The notes under the pieces were generated by a model that saw only the letters and a program-made list of their open reading frames with translations, ran no database searches and was not told the DNA's origin. Below, piece by piece: positions 35,956 to 47,180 of a DNA stretch of 64,000 bases (its first letter is position 1; each line of letters opens with the position of its first letter). Source of the stretch: Cycas panzhihuaensis (lineage: Eukaryota; Cycadophyta); the NCBI GenBank assembly GCA_023213395.1, contig CM041465.1, positions 196,609,741 through 196,673,740 of the forward strand. Reading direction: 5' to 3'. Both the position numbers and the translations under genes were made by a program.

Positions 35956-38411
35956 GACAATAATTTACCTGATACCTTTCTTGGACCATTCATCACCTCT
36001 TCTACAAGCCAAGAGAAGTCAAATACCATTTGAACTTCTCTAATAGTACTAGTTTTGTGAACATATCAACACATTTCTATTTTATGTTAACCTTCTCAAG
36101 TGCCACTCCACCTACTTCCATAAATTATCTAACAAAATGGTACTTAAGAGCAATATGCTTTGTTCTACTATGATAAGTTGGATTCTTTACTAAGTAAATG
36201 GCACTTTGACTATTATAAAATACCTTTACATTTTTCTGTTTCCTTCTAAGCTTAACCAATAGACCTTGAAACTAAATTGCTTCTTTACAAGCATACGTTG
36301 TAGCAATATATTCAGCTTATGTAGTCAATAATGCAATTGTACTATGTAATTTTGACTTCTAACTAAACTATTTGTAAGAAGTAGATCTTCTCTTATCTAA
36401 ATCTCCTGTAAAGTTTGAATCAATATATCCATAAACTTGATTATCTGCACCTCCAAAGGTGATGCAATAGTCACTTATGCCTCTCAAATACCAAAGCATC
36501 TATTTCACTACTGCCCAATGTTCCTTTCCTGGATTTGCCATAAACCTACTAACTACACCAACTGCATGTGAAATGTCAAGTGTTGTACATATCATGGCAT
36601 ACATCAAACTTCCTACTACACTAGCATAAGGCACATGAGACATATAATCCTTTTCTTCTTTATTACTAGGACTCATACTCGAAGAAAGCTTGAAATAAGA
36701 AACCAACAGGATACTCATTGGTTTCACATTTGCCATACCAAACCTAGTTAGCACCTTCTCCACATATTTCTATTATGATAACCATAGCTTACCATTTTTC
36801 CTATCTCTATGTATCTCTATACCTAAGATTTTTTTTGCAGCTCCTAGATCCATCACATTAAAAGTCTTAGCTAATTGAGCCTTTAACTTATTAATTTCTA
36901 TCATGTTCTTGCTTGTAACAAGTATGTCATCACCATATAATACCAAGATAATGAATAAGCCATTGTCTAAGAATTTAAAATAAACACAATGATCATACTC
37001 ACTTATTTTGAAATTATGGCTCTCTATGAAGGCATCAAACTTCTTGTACCATTGCCTAGGTGATTGCTTTAGGCCATACAATGATTTCCTGAGCCTGCAA
37101 ACAAGTCTTTTTCTTCCATCCTATACAAACCCTTCTAATTGATCCATATAGATCTCCTCATTTAAATCTCCATATAGAAAAATTATTTTTACGCCTAACT
37201 ACTCCAACTCCAAATCAAGAGAAGCTACTAATGCTAACAGAACTTGAATTGAAATAAGTTTGACAACTGGTGAAAACATCTCATGAAAATTAATACCTAC
37301 TGTCTGTATAAAGCCTTTAGCCACCAGTCTGGCCCTATATAGCCCTCTTCCACTTCTTACTATGGATATTATCTATTGCTTCCTGATAACATGTAGGCTC
37401 ACCATCATTAGAAATCAAAGTAATAGAAATAGAAAGGTTGTACCTATCAGGTTTATGACTAACTCGTATAGATCTTCTAATGGTTAGTGGAGGAGTGTCC
37501 ACATACTCTTGTAAATTTGTTATAGATTCATCTTCAAAAAGATCTTCCTGCTCTTCTATTTCTAAAGATGGCTAGGTTTCAAACTTGACCTATTACTATT
37601 CAACTTTCTACTCCTATTTGACTTCAACTTCTACACTATCAGATTTTAGAAAGGGAGATTCATCAAATACAACATCTCTGTTAATAGTGATTTTATAGGC
37701 AATAGGATCCCACAACCTATATCTCTTTATACCATCTCTATCACCATAACCAATAAAGATACATCTCTTAGATTTTGGATCTAACTTTCAATGTTGACTT
37801 TTATCAGTCAAGGCATAAGCATCACAACCAAAAACTTTCAAATTTGAATAGTCATATAGATGTCCAATCTATACCTCTTCAAGAATCTTGAAATCTATTG
37901 TAAGTGATGGTGACTTGTTTACCAAATAGCAAGTTGTTTGAATAGCTTCTTCCCATAAGCCCTGCTGCACCTCTACATTACTTAGAATGCTTCTTGCTCT
38001 TTCTAAGAGCATTATATTCATGTGCTTAGCTATGCCATTTTGCTATAGAGTGTAGCTAGTGGTCTTCTTCCTTTTGATCCCAGCTTCTCTATAATAGTTC
38101 TCAAACTCCAAGGAGTTGAACTCACCTCCATTATTAGTTCTTAAACATTTGATTGACTTGCCATTGCTCTTCTCAACTAGAGCCTTGAACTACTTAAACA
38201 CACTGAAAACATCATATTTCCTTTTCAAAAAATAGATCCATACCTTTCTGGAGTAATCATCTATAAATATGACAAAGTATAATGATCCTCCATAAGATAT
38301 TGTAGGGGTTAGTCCCCATACATTTGAATGTATGTAATCCAGAATACCTTTACAAGTGTGACTCCCTACTTTAAACTTGAGTCTACATTGCTTTCCAAAA
38401 ATACAATATTT
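35956..38411 (-). pseudogene. Copia-4 integrase, reverse transcriptase and RNase H
   Basis: Minus strand, integrase first (about 37650-38400, broken frames). The reverse transcriptase follows: 36773-37081 reads MYGLKQSPRQWYKKFDAFIE ... IILVLYGDDILVTSKNM, where the catalytic box YVDD is YGDD, then FNVMDLGAAKKILGIEIHRD. The stretch 36500-36763 continues with MEKVLTRFGMANVKPMSILL, YASVVGSLMYAMICTTLDIS and VVSRFMANPGKEHWAVVK. RNase H occupies about 35960-36500 with stops. This is the standard copia order with no visible domain loss. Confidence 0.87.
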
Positions 38412-39820
38412 TCAAAAAGCCAAATCTAAAAGTGGTAAGTTAGGAAGTAACTTACAGTTCATTAGCGCATTTAGTCCTCTCTTACTCATGTGCCTAAGTC
38501 TCTGATACCATATCTGAGCTAGATCTTCTGCAGTCTTTAATGTTGTAGTTGCATGGCTAACATCTATACTTCTCACTAAAATGTAAAGGTTTCCTTTCTT
38601 TAAGGCTTTCATAATAACCAAAGAACCCTTTGACACCTTTAAGACTCCTTCATGACATGTGTACTTATAACCACCAGAATCTAGTTCACCTAAGGAAATC
38701 AGATTCCTTTTTAGATGAGGTACATGTATAACTTCAATTAATGTTCTCACTACACCATCGAACATTTTAATTATGATGCTACTAATACCCATTATCTTAC
38801 AAGAAACTTCATTTTCCATAAGCACATCACCACCATCAAGAGGCTGGTATGATGAGAACCAACTCTTATATAGACACATGTGCTGTGAAGCACCCGAATC
38901 TAATAACCAATTATGGTGATAATGGGAAACATTACAAGCAACTAAGAAATCATCATATGCACTTTGATTTAACTCCACCTGATTAGCCTCCTTGGCAAGA
39001 TCTTCCTTTTTCTGGAACTCCTTCCTTTTGTAGCAATCTTTCTTGAGGTGATCTATCTTATTATAGTGCCAACATCTGAGCTTACTCTTCTTGCCTTTTG
39101 ACTTTGACATCAATATGTCCCTGGAGCTTTGTCCTCTCTTAATTGTTCTACCCCTTGCTATCATAGCTTCTAGTATGGAGGTTTCATGCCTAGAGTTCTT
39201 CCTCACTTCTTTCATCAATAAAGCACTCACAACAAAATCATAGTCTAATTCATCTATAATGCTAAAACTAATTAAGGAGACAATAGTATTCTAGGATTCT
39301 AGTAATGAATATAACAAGGTAATAGCACTATCGTCATCCTCAATTGTGACATCAAAACTAGCCAAGTAATAAATAAGAGTATGAAAATATTTAAATGATC
39401 AGCAATTTTTGTACCTTCCTTTATTCATAATAAGTACAATTACCTCTTCAAGTAGATTCAATCTCTCACTGATTTGGTCATATACAAGCCTTCCAACTGG
39501 GTCCATAATCATGTTGTTGTCTGCTCCCCTGTGATGTTAAATAGAACTTCATCTGCCAAGTATAATCATATTATGCTAAGATCCCTTTTGTCTAGATCAT
39601 CCCATTCATCATCGTCTATCCCTACGGGTTTCTTCGATTTGCCTGCAAGAGCTCTATGTAAATATTATTGTATTAGAACATCATACACTTTCAACTTTCA
39701 CAACTGGAAGTTGTTCTTACCATTGAATTTCCCCACCTCAAACTTTGCATTCACTAGTTTCACCATTTGGTATAGAAAAAGTTGAAACCAAAACCTTCAT
39801 AAACTCACTCCAAAAATAAA
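38412..39820 (-). pseudogene. Copia-4 gag, zinc knuckle, protease and pre-integrase
   Basis: The open stretch 38412-39230 (272 residues) starts within gag: MKEVRKNSRHETSILEAMIA. The zinc knuckle CWHYNKIDHLKKDC has Tyr instead of the second Cys and Asp instead of the usual Gly, so metal binding is doubtful. The protease box follows as WLLDSGASQHMC with the catalytic Asp intact, then the pre-integrase segment with VPHLKRNLISLGELDSGGY and YQRLRHMSKRGLNAL. Upstream to about 39820 lies the rest of gag in broken frames. The retained DSGAS and long open frame agree with the lower LTR divergence. Confidence 0.88.
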
Positions 39821-39824
39821 AATA

Positions 39825-39836
39825 GCTCTAATACCA
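39825..39836 (-). other. Copia-4 primer-binding site
   Basis: The minus strand reads TGGTATTAGAGC two bases after the LTR end, matching the initiator tRNA-Met site with one transition. Confidence 0.85.
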
Positions 39837-39838
39837 CT

Positions 39839-40509
39839 TGTTGAGAAGACAAGGGCCTAATAACCTGAAATTGCCACCAAGATCTAAACTATTTTGCAAC
39901 TAGTTATAGGAATCGAAATTGAAATTTAACATGCAAGTTATTAAACTAGAGATAATATAATAAAATGAATAAGAAAGCAAAGCATCACATATACACATGA
40001 TATAACGTGGTAAAACCCTAGCAGTGTGCTAGGGAAACATCCATACAGAAAAGGTATCAATCTTTATTATCAATGAATAGAGAAATATATATAATCTATA
40101 GTAGAATGCTCACAACAACAACAACCAGCTACCCAACTTCTCACAGTACATCCAATACATCAAACACCATTAACATAATGAAAAACACCCTAAATCGGGC
40201 TATATGAGATATTCATATAGGGCACAAATCTCGACCATAGAATCTAGGGTATTTTTAGCAAATGACCCTGATTCTCTTTACAATTTAGTATGCTTTTTAG
40301 TGCTATCTTTTTTGGTCAGGGGCTATTGTGTCTAAACCCCCTCTTTGTAGAGGGCGTTCTAATAACCCTTGCACCCCCCCCCCGGCCAAGGGGGGCTCCC
40401 ACCCCCCTTAGAACCCCCTAAGGAGGTTTGGGAGGGGGGGGAGGGAGGAACGCATTACCAACCTATCAAAATTTTAGCCTCCAAAACATTTTTGTCATAT
40501 TATCTAACA
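39839..40509 (-). repeat. Copia-4 5' LTR
   Basis: 671 bp; plus-strand start tgttgagaagac, end tatctaaca. C and G homopolymer runs (about 40374-40383 and 40433-40440) differ in length from the sister LTR. Confidence 0.9.
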
Positions 40510-40514
40510 GGACC

Positions 40515-40728
40515 ATGGTCCTGAGTCGTCATAGGCTAGATCATAATCACAAGCATAAAATAGGTAGGCAAACTAGGCATCTCAACCATGTATGCAATAA
40601 TATCATACAAAATATAATTATTAAGCATCTCATCACAATTTAGAGTAAATGAGGAGTAAGAGTAGAGATGTATACCTATGCCTACCTAAGAGGTGCTATC
40701 CATATCCATTCCCGGTAGCTAGGAAACA
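40515..40728 (-). repeat. Tat-3 5' LTR, terminal part
   Basis: 214 bp that continue the LTR after Copia-4. It matches 20185-20398 and ends tagctaggaaaca, the TGTTTCCTAGCTA start of the LTR on the element strand. Confidence 0.88.
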
Positions 40729-42840
40729 CTCTCTAGACAAGTTGAGCCCCTTTCATTGCACCAAAGATTTTCCTGTAGCCTTATTTATACTAGTCCCAGT
40801 AGTCCAAACTCATCGTCCTCATGTTAGTCCAAAAAATAGTATAAGTAGCCCAAATTCTATGATAGATAATTCCATATGGAGGCTTGGTGATATCCACCAT
40901 CTTACTTCAACTTATTCATAGAGCTTCCATTTCCAAAGGAGCAAATGTTTTAGTTTATTTTGCCCCTTTTGGCATAACCAAGTTTGATTCATTTCTCTTC
41001 TTTCTAATTTAATTTGTCTTTATTCTTTGTGATATTGATTGATGATGGCATGGTTTTGATTATTTGCTTATTTATGGTGTTGCTATGTTAGATGTTTTGA
41101 TGTGTGATTGTGGATCATTTCTATCTAGCTTATGATGATAGATCCTAATGCACAAAATTACATAATTCAAGTCCACTCCAAATAATTCCTTCAACATTTT
41201 ATAATTCCATGATTGTTAAGAACCTGCTTCACATCTTGATTATTTTTATGATATAGCTTTAATGAATGATTTCACCTCATTTAGTTTTTCACTTTTTTTT
41301 TTTTTTACTTTTTTAATAAAAATATGACTTGTATTTTTTACTCTATTTTGTCATATTTTTAGTATACTCATCTTATATTTTTTAATTATGACTGATTGCA
41401 TTTACTTGTATCATTGCATTTTTCACATTGTATAAAAAATGCAACCTTACTCATAAAATGCAAAAAGCTCCTAACTGGTCACATTTTATTTGTTATGTCA
41501 TATTTTTCATATAATAGAAAAAATATGATTTTACTCATAAAATACAATGATTTTGAATTGAATGTGCTTTATTTGTATTATCATATTTTTCAAAATAAAA
41601 AATACACCTAGATTATACTTTTTACTAATTGTTATATTTTTCATAACCTCCAAAATATGATCAAATTACATTTTTCACTGATTAGTCACATTTTATTTAT
41701 ATTATCAGGTTTTTCATTTGTCATTGTCTCATTTTCTTTATATTAATGTGTTTTTCATTGACAATGGTAGAAAAATAAAAAATAATTTCCAAAATGTATG
41801 ATTTTCATTTTTTTGTACTTCATGTTTTCGCAAACCCATGGGCTCTCAAACCATGGTTTTTTTTAAAGCCCCTCCCTTCTTATTTTCCTATAAATAGGGG
41901 CACTATTTTGGGAAAAAATAAGGAAGAAAATTATAAGGAAATGTTGTCAATTTGTGGGGTAACTCATTGAGAAATCTTGTTACCATTAGGAAGGCTTAGT
42001 AAGAGGGCAATTTTAAAGCTTCTCTTGAGGGATTTAGGGATTTGGCATGCTCCCACCTAAATCCATACCCCACTTTTATGAAATGTTTCACCTTCTTTTC
42101 AACTCTCTTCCTCCAATGTGTTAGTTTTTCCCATCCTTTTTCACTTTTTCTTAAAATATTCCTCTCTTCATCCTCTTAACCACTTAGAAAATCAATTAGA
42201 TCTATTTAGAGCCATCTATGTGTAGATCTAAGGCACCCTTATCTCCCTTTTTGAGATTTAATAGTATGTTGATGTTAGATTTGAGTGAATTATCTATTTT
42301 GCATTGATTTTTCCTTAATTAGAATTGTAAAATTTAATTCATAATCAAATTTGAAGTGTTACTATTATTATATAATGAATTCCAAATGAATTAAATCCTT
42401 AATTCAAGATTTAGTTTATGTTTGTTTTAAGTTGGTTTATTTCATTCTAATTTGGGTTACCTTGACCACAGTTCACATTTGTGAAATAAGGACCATATGG
42501 GAACAATGAAGAACTAAGATAAGATGATTAGCATCAATTGTCAACAACTAACAAGCAAACATATAAGCACATTAGCAAATAGAGGAGGGGGAATTGATCT
42601 TAGCTTCAACAAGATTAATTAGTATTCAACTTAACAGTATAATAACACATCTCATACTCTCTTACTATATATGAAAAAATGGTCTCAATATATAGGTGAG
42701 GAGGATGCCCTTTAGGGTGTTACATATTTGATAAGTGTGAAATATGCATACAAGTACATTGCATGAAAGACACATTTCCATCACACATACATATGTGCAA
42801 ATATGCAAATAGAAGGATAAGAGGTCCATTGACAATTGTT
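40729..42840. other. Unassigned region between Tat-3 and Copia-5
   Basis: No domain is recognised on either strand. Bases 41280-41780 are very AT-rich with irregular recurrences of catttttcac/tcatatttttcat and tttactcataaaat(g/a)ca. Bases 41820-42490 have a different texture, with a good TATA box and a low-coding leader-like stretch. Part may be the continuation of Tat-2 beyond Tat-3, possibly its 3' LTR; part of 42490-42840 may be the 3' LTR of Copia-5. I could not find partners for either. Confidence 0.35.
41893..41904 (+). promoter_or_regulatory. TATA box, plus strand, probable LTR promoter
   Basis: The sequence cctataaataggggcac is a strong plant TATA context (TATAAATAG), preceded by C/T-rich sequence and followed by a purine-rich leader. 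The likely start would be about 30 bp downstream. Which element it belongs to is unknown. Confidence 0.5.
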
Positions 42841-45800
42841 GATCTGTTGCCTTATGAACAATATCAATCTCAGTGTTCTACACATACTCCCTAATAAAGC
42901 GATGATAAACTATAACATACTTGGTTCCTACATGAAAAACTAGATTCTTAGTCATATTATGTACACTTTGGTTATCACAATATAATCTAGTGGGATGTTA
43001 TTATTCAAGTCCAAGCATACTAAAAATCTTCCTTAGCCATATAGCCTTGTATGTTGCACTAACCACAACTTTGTATTCTACTTCTATGGAAGATAAAGTA
43101 ATATTTGGTTACCTCTTTTAACTTCATGAGCTAATAACTGACCCAAGGTTAAATCAATAACTTGAGGTAGATTTTTAGCTATTCTACTATCCAACCTAAT
43201 CAAAGTCTAAGAATCCTTTCAGTGGAAAGTCCTCATTATGTGTATACTAATGGTCATGTTGAAATGTATCTTTTAGGTATCTCAGTATATATTTTAATGC
43301 AATCAAATGCCTCTGATTAGATTAATACATATATTACGAACAAATTCCAACTACATATGGTAAGTCAAGTTCAGTATTAGTCAAGTAGATGAAACTACCC
43401 ACTAGTTGCTTGTAAAATATGGAATCCACAAGTTGTGCTTCCTCATCAAGTATCAATTTGACACCAATCTCCATATGTATAGGTAAAGGTTTAAATTCCT
43501 CCATTCTAAAGCACTGTAATATGTTCCAAGTATATTTGGCTTGAGAAATAAAGATATTACCTGACTATTGCCATACCTCCATGCCTAAGAAATAATGAAG
43601 AAGTCCTAGATCTATAATCTCAAAACTTCTCTTTAAGTCCTCTTGGAGATTCTCTATTATTTTAGTATCACTTCCAATGATAACTTAATCATTAACATAC
43701 AAAATGACAAAGGTAACATGCTAGTTCTGAACTTTTATATATAAGTTTAAATTTGATGATGATTGACGAAATCTATATCTTAGAAAGTAATCATAGATTT
43801 TTTAATACGAAGCACATGGGGCCTACTTTAAGTGATATAAAGTCTTTTTAAGGTGATAAACTAAATGTTCCTTTCCATGTACTTTATAATCGGGTGGTTG
43901 CTCCAAATACACCTTCTTTAAAAGATTACCATTGAGAAAGACACTTTTTATATCCATCTAATAGATAGACTATTTTCACTGTGTAACTAAGGCTAATATT
44001 AGTTTGATAATATTCATATGTGTAACTGGTGTAAATGTTTCATTATAGTCTATTCCTCTTTTTTGTTTAAAAAGTTTAGTAACTAGTCAAGCCTTAGAAC
44101 ACTTGATTGAACCATTAGATCAAAATTTGATTTTATAAATCCATTTGTAGTTTATTGTCTATTTCCATTTAGGTAGTTCAACCAAATCCCAAGTTCTATT
44201 TCTTTTAATAGAATAGATTTTATCATCCATAGTAGCATTCCACTTTTTATCTTTACATACTTCTTCAAAAGTGGAAGGCTCATCAATAGATAACACTTCA
44301 ACCATAAGTTTATAGTTAGCAATTTATTGTCTCATTTGGATGGATGCTTTCCTTCAATAATTTATGAATCCTATATAATTTATATGTATAATTTAGGTAG
44401 CTTCTTCATTGATTTATCGATCACCTTAGTATCTTAAGCCTGCAAAGGCTACTCAATATCAAAAAGACTACAAAAATCAAAGAGTTGTTGATGTAAATGG
44501 AGCTGACGTAGACAAAGAAGAAGATATAGGTGTAGAAGATGTATATGGTATAAATGATTATGAGGGAAGTAAGTCCTCAACAATTACTTTACCTTTATCA
44601 ATAGACATATGGATGGATGTCAGGTCTATTTCTTCATTATCTTTAGCAAAGATAACATCTTTGGTTGCATGCATTTTTCTTCAATGGAATCATCAAACCT
44701 ATATGCTTTGCTTCATAATGCATAACTAATAAAGATGTATTTTAGATTTTTATTATCTAGTTTTTGCATTTGTCGATAGGGAACAAACATATAGGGAGTG
44801 CATCCAAAGGTACATAAGTGGCTAACAGTTGGCTCACTGCTAGTTGTTCATCCTCTCTACCATCCCATTTTGTTGTATTATGTATGAAGTAGTGGGTTGA
44901 TGGTTGAAGCCATAATTAATGCAAAACTAGTTAATTTTTTTAAAAGTGAATTCACCTCTATTATCAGAATACAATGCTTTGATTTATATATCTAATTCCT
45001 TATTTATAGTAAGTTTGAATTTTTAAAATTTTAATAATGCCTCATATTTATGTGTAATACATTACACCCAAACTTTATAAGAGATGTCGTCAATGAAACT
45101 GATGTAGTAAGATGCTCCTCTAAAAAATTATATAAACATAGATCCATAAATATCTGTGTACTAATTGCAATAATTATATAGCCCTCTATACTTTGTCTTT
45201 CTAAAAAGGCTCTCTCTATGTGTTGTTTACCCATGATACAAGCCTCACAATAACACTTACCTTCTAAAATTTTAGATAAGTCAAAAACCATATTTTTCTT
45301 GAACATCAGTTTGATGCTCTTCTAAGTTCAAATGACCTAGTTTATTATGCCATAATTTCTTCTTAGTTAATAATTGAGTGATATAGGCTTGTGAATTATC
45401 AAGGTGTTGCTTATAATACATCTAATTTATAGAGTGTATGGTCTTCATGACCAATAATAATCACTTAGTTATATTTGTCATTAATTATACATTTCCCATT
45501 TTTTAACAAAATGCTTATCTATTACTTGTCAAGTTGGCTAATAAATAGTATATTTTTAGATATGGATAGAACTGGAAAGATATCACTAATGGGAAATATT
45601 TGAGCAAGGTCTTCTGAAGTGTGAAATGAAATAATTTTTTCAACATCAAATGTTTGAATAATTTTATTATTACCAAAGGTAACAATATGACCCTTACTTT
45701 TATCAATATCATATAATAAATCAATATCATTAGTCATGTGATGGGATACACTAGAGTTGATAATCCATGTATTGTTGTTATTGTTATTGTAGAATGCACA

Positions 45801-46842
45801 AAATATTTTTTCATCTAAATACTAATTAGTATGGCTTTGATAGCCACCTCTAAATGCCCCCTATAATTTCCATGTCAACCTTCTCAAAATGCACCTCGAT
45901 TTGGTATTTGTGAGGGCTATTTCTATTATTTTTACCATTGTTATTGCTACTATTACAAGTCAAATTACTTCCTTCTGCATTAAGGCTAAACATGACTAAC
46001 CTTGCCACAATAATCACATATAATCCTTTTTATTCTTGAAGCCCTAATTTTGAGATTCCCAAACTATTTTTTAAAGTGTTGTTTAGGAGACATAGGTTGT
46101 TTGCCTTTATGTTTTGTACTAAATACTCTTAAAGTTATTACTTCATCTTGTAGTGAGTATAATTACTCCTCCCATAATAAGAGGCTTTCTAATTGGTTTA
46201 AGGTCATATCGCCCAAAGTGCCTCCTCGTATGATGAAGGAAATGAAGTCATTATACTCTTATAGAAAAACATGAATGGTAACAGTAACTAAGTCTTCATT
46301 TGATGTTGGTTTACCTAAAACTATTAACTAATTATTTTTTTCTTTTATAGTTGATAAGCAAGTTTTCATTAGATTAATAAACTTTATACTAAACAATTTA
46401 ACTTTGGATATTACAATACGAGCATCATCTTGCCTTTCATATAAAGATAACAAAGTGTCCCATCTTCTTTAGAAGTAGTAACATTCGTAAGAGTTTAATC
46501 CATAATGTTATAAATTATTATGTGTGAGAAAGCTAAGGTAATTTCATCTTTATCTTTCCATGCAACAATAAGAGTGAGATCAATAGGTACTATGATATTA
46601 GCATTTGCAGTGCTTTAAATTGGAGCAGGTTTGGGGATTCTTCTACATACATAACGCCATAGTTCATTCATAATAAGAAAAATTTTTGTTTATTTCTTCT
46701 AATCTTAAAAATTATTAGGTCCATTTAGTTTAATTTATGTTGCATTAAGCATTGATATGGTAATCATTTTAAGTGTTAATTTTAAATTCTTGTAGCTAAA
46801 GACTTGATTTAAAAGTTAAAAGCTTTTGTCACTTAAGATCCA
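42841..46842 (-). mobile_element. Copia-5: Ty1/copia internal region, 5' end cut by Copia-6
   Basis: An almost full copia coding region reads on the minus strand from gag (start near 46775) through protease (45515-45737), integrase (44650-45306), reverse transcriptase (43250-44340) and RNase H (42850-43250). Immediately upstream of gag, at 46843, the 3' LTR of Copia-6 begins. The primer-binding site and 5' LTR of Copia-5 should therefore lie beyond Copia-6, off the window. I could not define the 3' LTR in 42490-42840. Confidence 0.75.
42850..46780 (-). pseudogene. Copia-5 gag-pol, decayed
   Basis: Gag near 46600-46780 contains NATQIKLNG-like and FLIMNELW-like blocks. Gag continues to about 46000, with a Cys/His-rich patch near 45880-45990. 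The protease to pre-integrase segment is at 45240-45740, including STQ-like and EKIISFHTSEDLAQIFP blocks. The integrase zinc-finger end reads KCYCEACIMGKQHIERAF (45220-45270). Later integrase contains TVSHLCTFGCTPYMFVPYRQ near 44770-44830. The reverse transcriptase shows LYVND (43690-43710, YVDD with the first Asp now Asn), then LKRSFEIIDLGLLHYFLGME. RNase H shows STSSY-like and SIEVEYK blocks and ends near 42850. The altered catalytic box and the stops make it inactive. Confidence 0.8.
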
Positions 46843-47169
46843 TGTGAAAGTACACCAATAGTCCTGATAATTATTTAGCATATATAGTAAGAAAATAAGA
46901 TAAACATAGAAAATAGATGCACAATACATAGGATTTACATGGAAAACCCTTCGAGAAAAAACCTACTATAAAGATCAATAGATCACATTAATTACCACTT
47001 ATTTATTATGAATATGCAAGGGCTCTAGGATATTTATATCCTTTAAAGAGATGTTAATCGATAAGCATTATGACCCTCCACATAACTTGTACTATTTTAT
47101 TAATTACATTTAGTTAAACCACCACATTAATATTAACAAGTGGCTTAACAAACAATTACCACACTAACA
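46843..47169 (-). repeat. Copia-6 3' LTR
   Basis: 327 bp, the same length as the Copia-3 5' LTR. The element strand starts TGTTAGTGTGGTAATTG and the plus strand begins tgtgaaagtacaccaatag. The block catggaaaacccttcgagaaaaaac is shared with Copia-3 LTRs. Confidence 0.85.
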
Positions 47170-47180
47170 TCCCCCTTTAA

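Larger units (their letters stand above)
35286..40509 (-). mobile_element. Copia-4: Ty1/copia element nested in the Tat-3 LTR
   Basis: This 5,224-bp element has LTRs at 35286-35944 (659 bp) and 39839-40509 (671 bp). Its primer-binding site TGGTATTAGAGC lies at 39825-39836, and a target duplication GGACT/GGACC lies at 35281-35285 and 40510-40514. The sister Tat-3 LTR shows the uninterrupted site ccataggaccatggtc (20175-20190). I counted about 18 differences in the first 205 bp of the LTR pair (about 9%), fewer than in Copia-2. Its longest open stretch, 273 codons including the stop, makes it the best preserved copia element here. Order on the minus strand: gag, zinc knuckle, protease, pre-integrase, integrase, reverse transcriptase, RNase H. 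Confidence 0.93.
17129..40728 (-). mobile_element. Tat-3: giant Ogre/Tat-type Ty3/gypsy element, with nested Copia-4
   Basis: Two long direct repeats are its LTRs: 17129-20398 (3,270 bp) and 32217-35285 plus 40515-40728 (3,283 bp once Copia-4 is removed). Internal sequence is 11.8 kb, giving about 18.4 kb in all. LTR starts are TGTTTCCT on the element strand. The primer-binding site (32197-32216) reads CTAGTAACCATACTGAGGAC, and Tat-4 has TTGGCAACCATACTGGGGAC, close to the tRNA-Arg-type site I recall for Ogre/Tat elements. Element-strand order: gag (31172-30258), protease (29441-28950), reverse transcriptase (27910-27300), RNase H (27040-26700), integrase (26410-25355), antisense mobile-domain ORF (24480-22560), aRNH (21310-20925), polypurine tract, 3' LTR. 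Flanking pentamers CTGTT (17124-17128) and CTCTC (40729-40733) match poorly. Hand-aligned LTR stretches were roughly 85-90% identical. Confidence 0.88.

Noticed and set aside
39474-39785. 103-codon plus-strand frame
   Set aside because: It is antisense to Copia-4 gag, with no motif and no sign of independent conservation.
40428-40921. Plus-strand open frames over the Copia-4/Tat-3 boundary
   Set aside because: They cross from the Copia-4 LTR into the Tat-3 LTR and flank and cannot be one gene; the second also matches LTR sequence in Tat-4.
46843-47169. Reading this LTR as the 5' LTR of Copia-5
   Set aside because: It has the Copia-6 polypurine tract on its other side and belongs to the Copia-3/Copia-6 family; no matching LTR lies at the 3' end of Copia-5.
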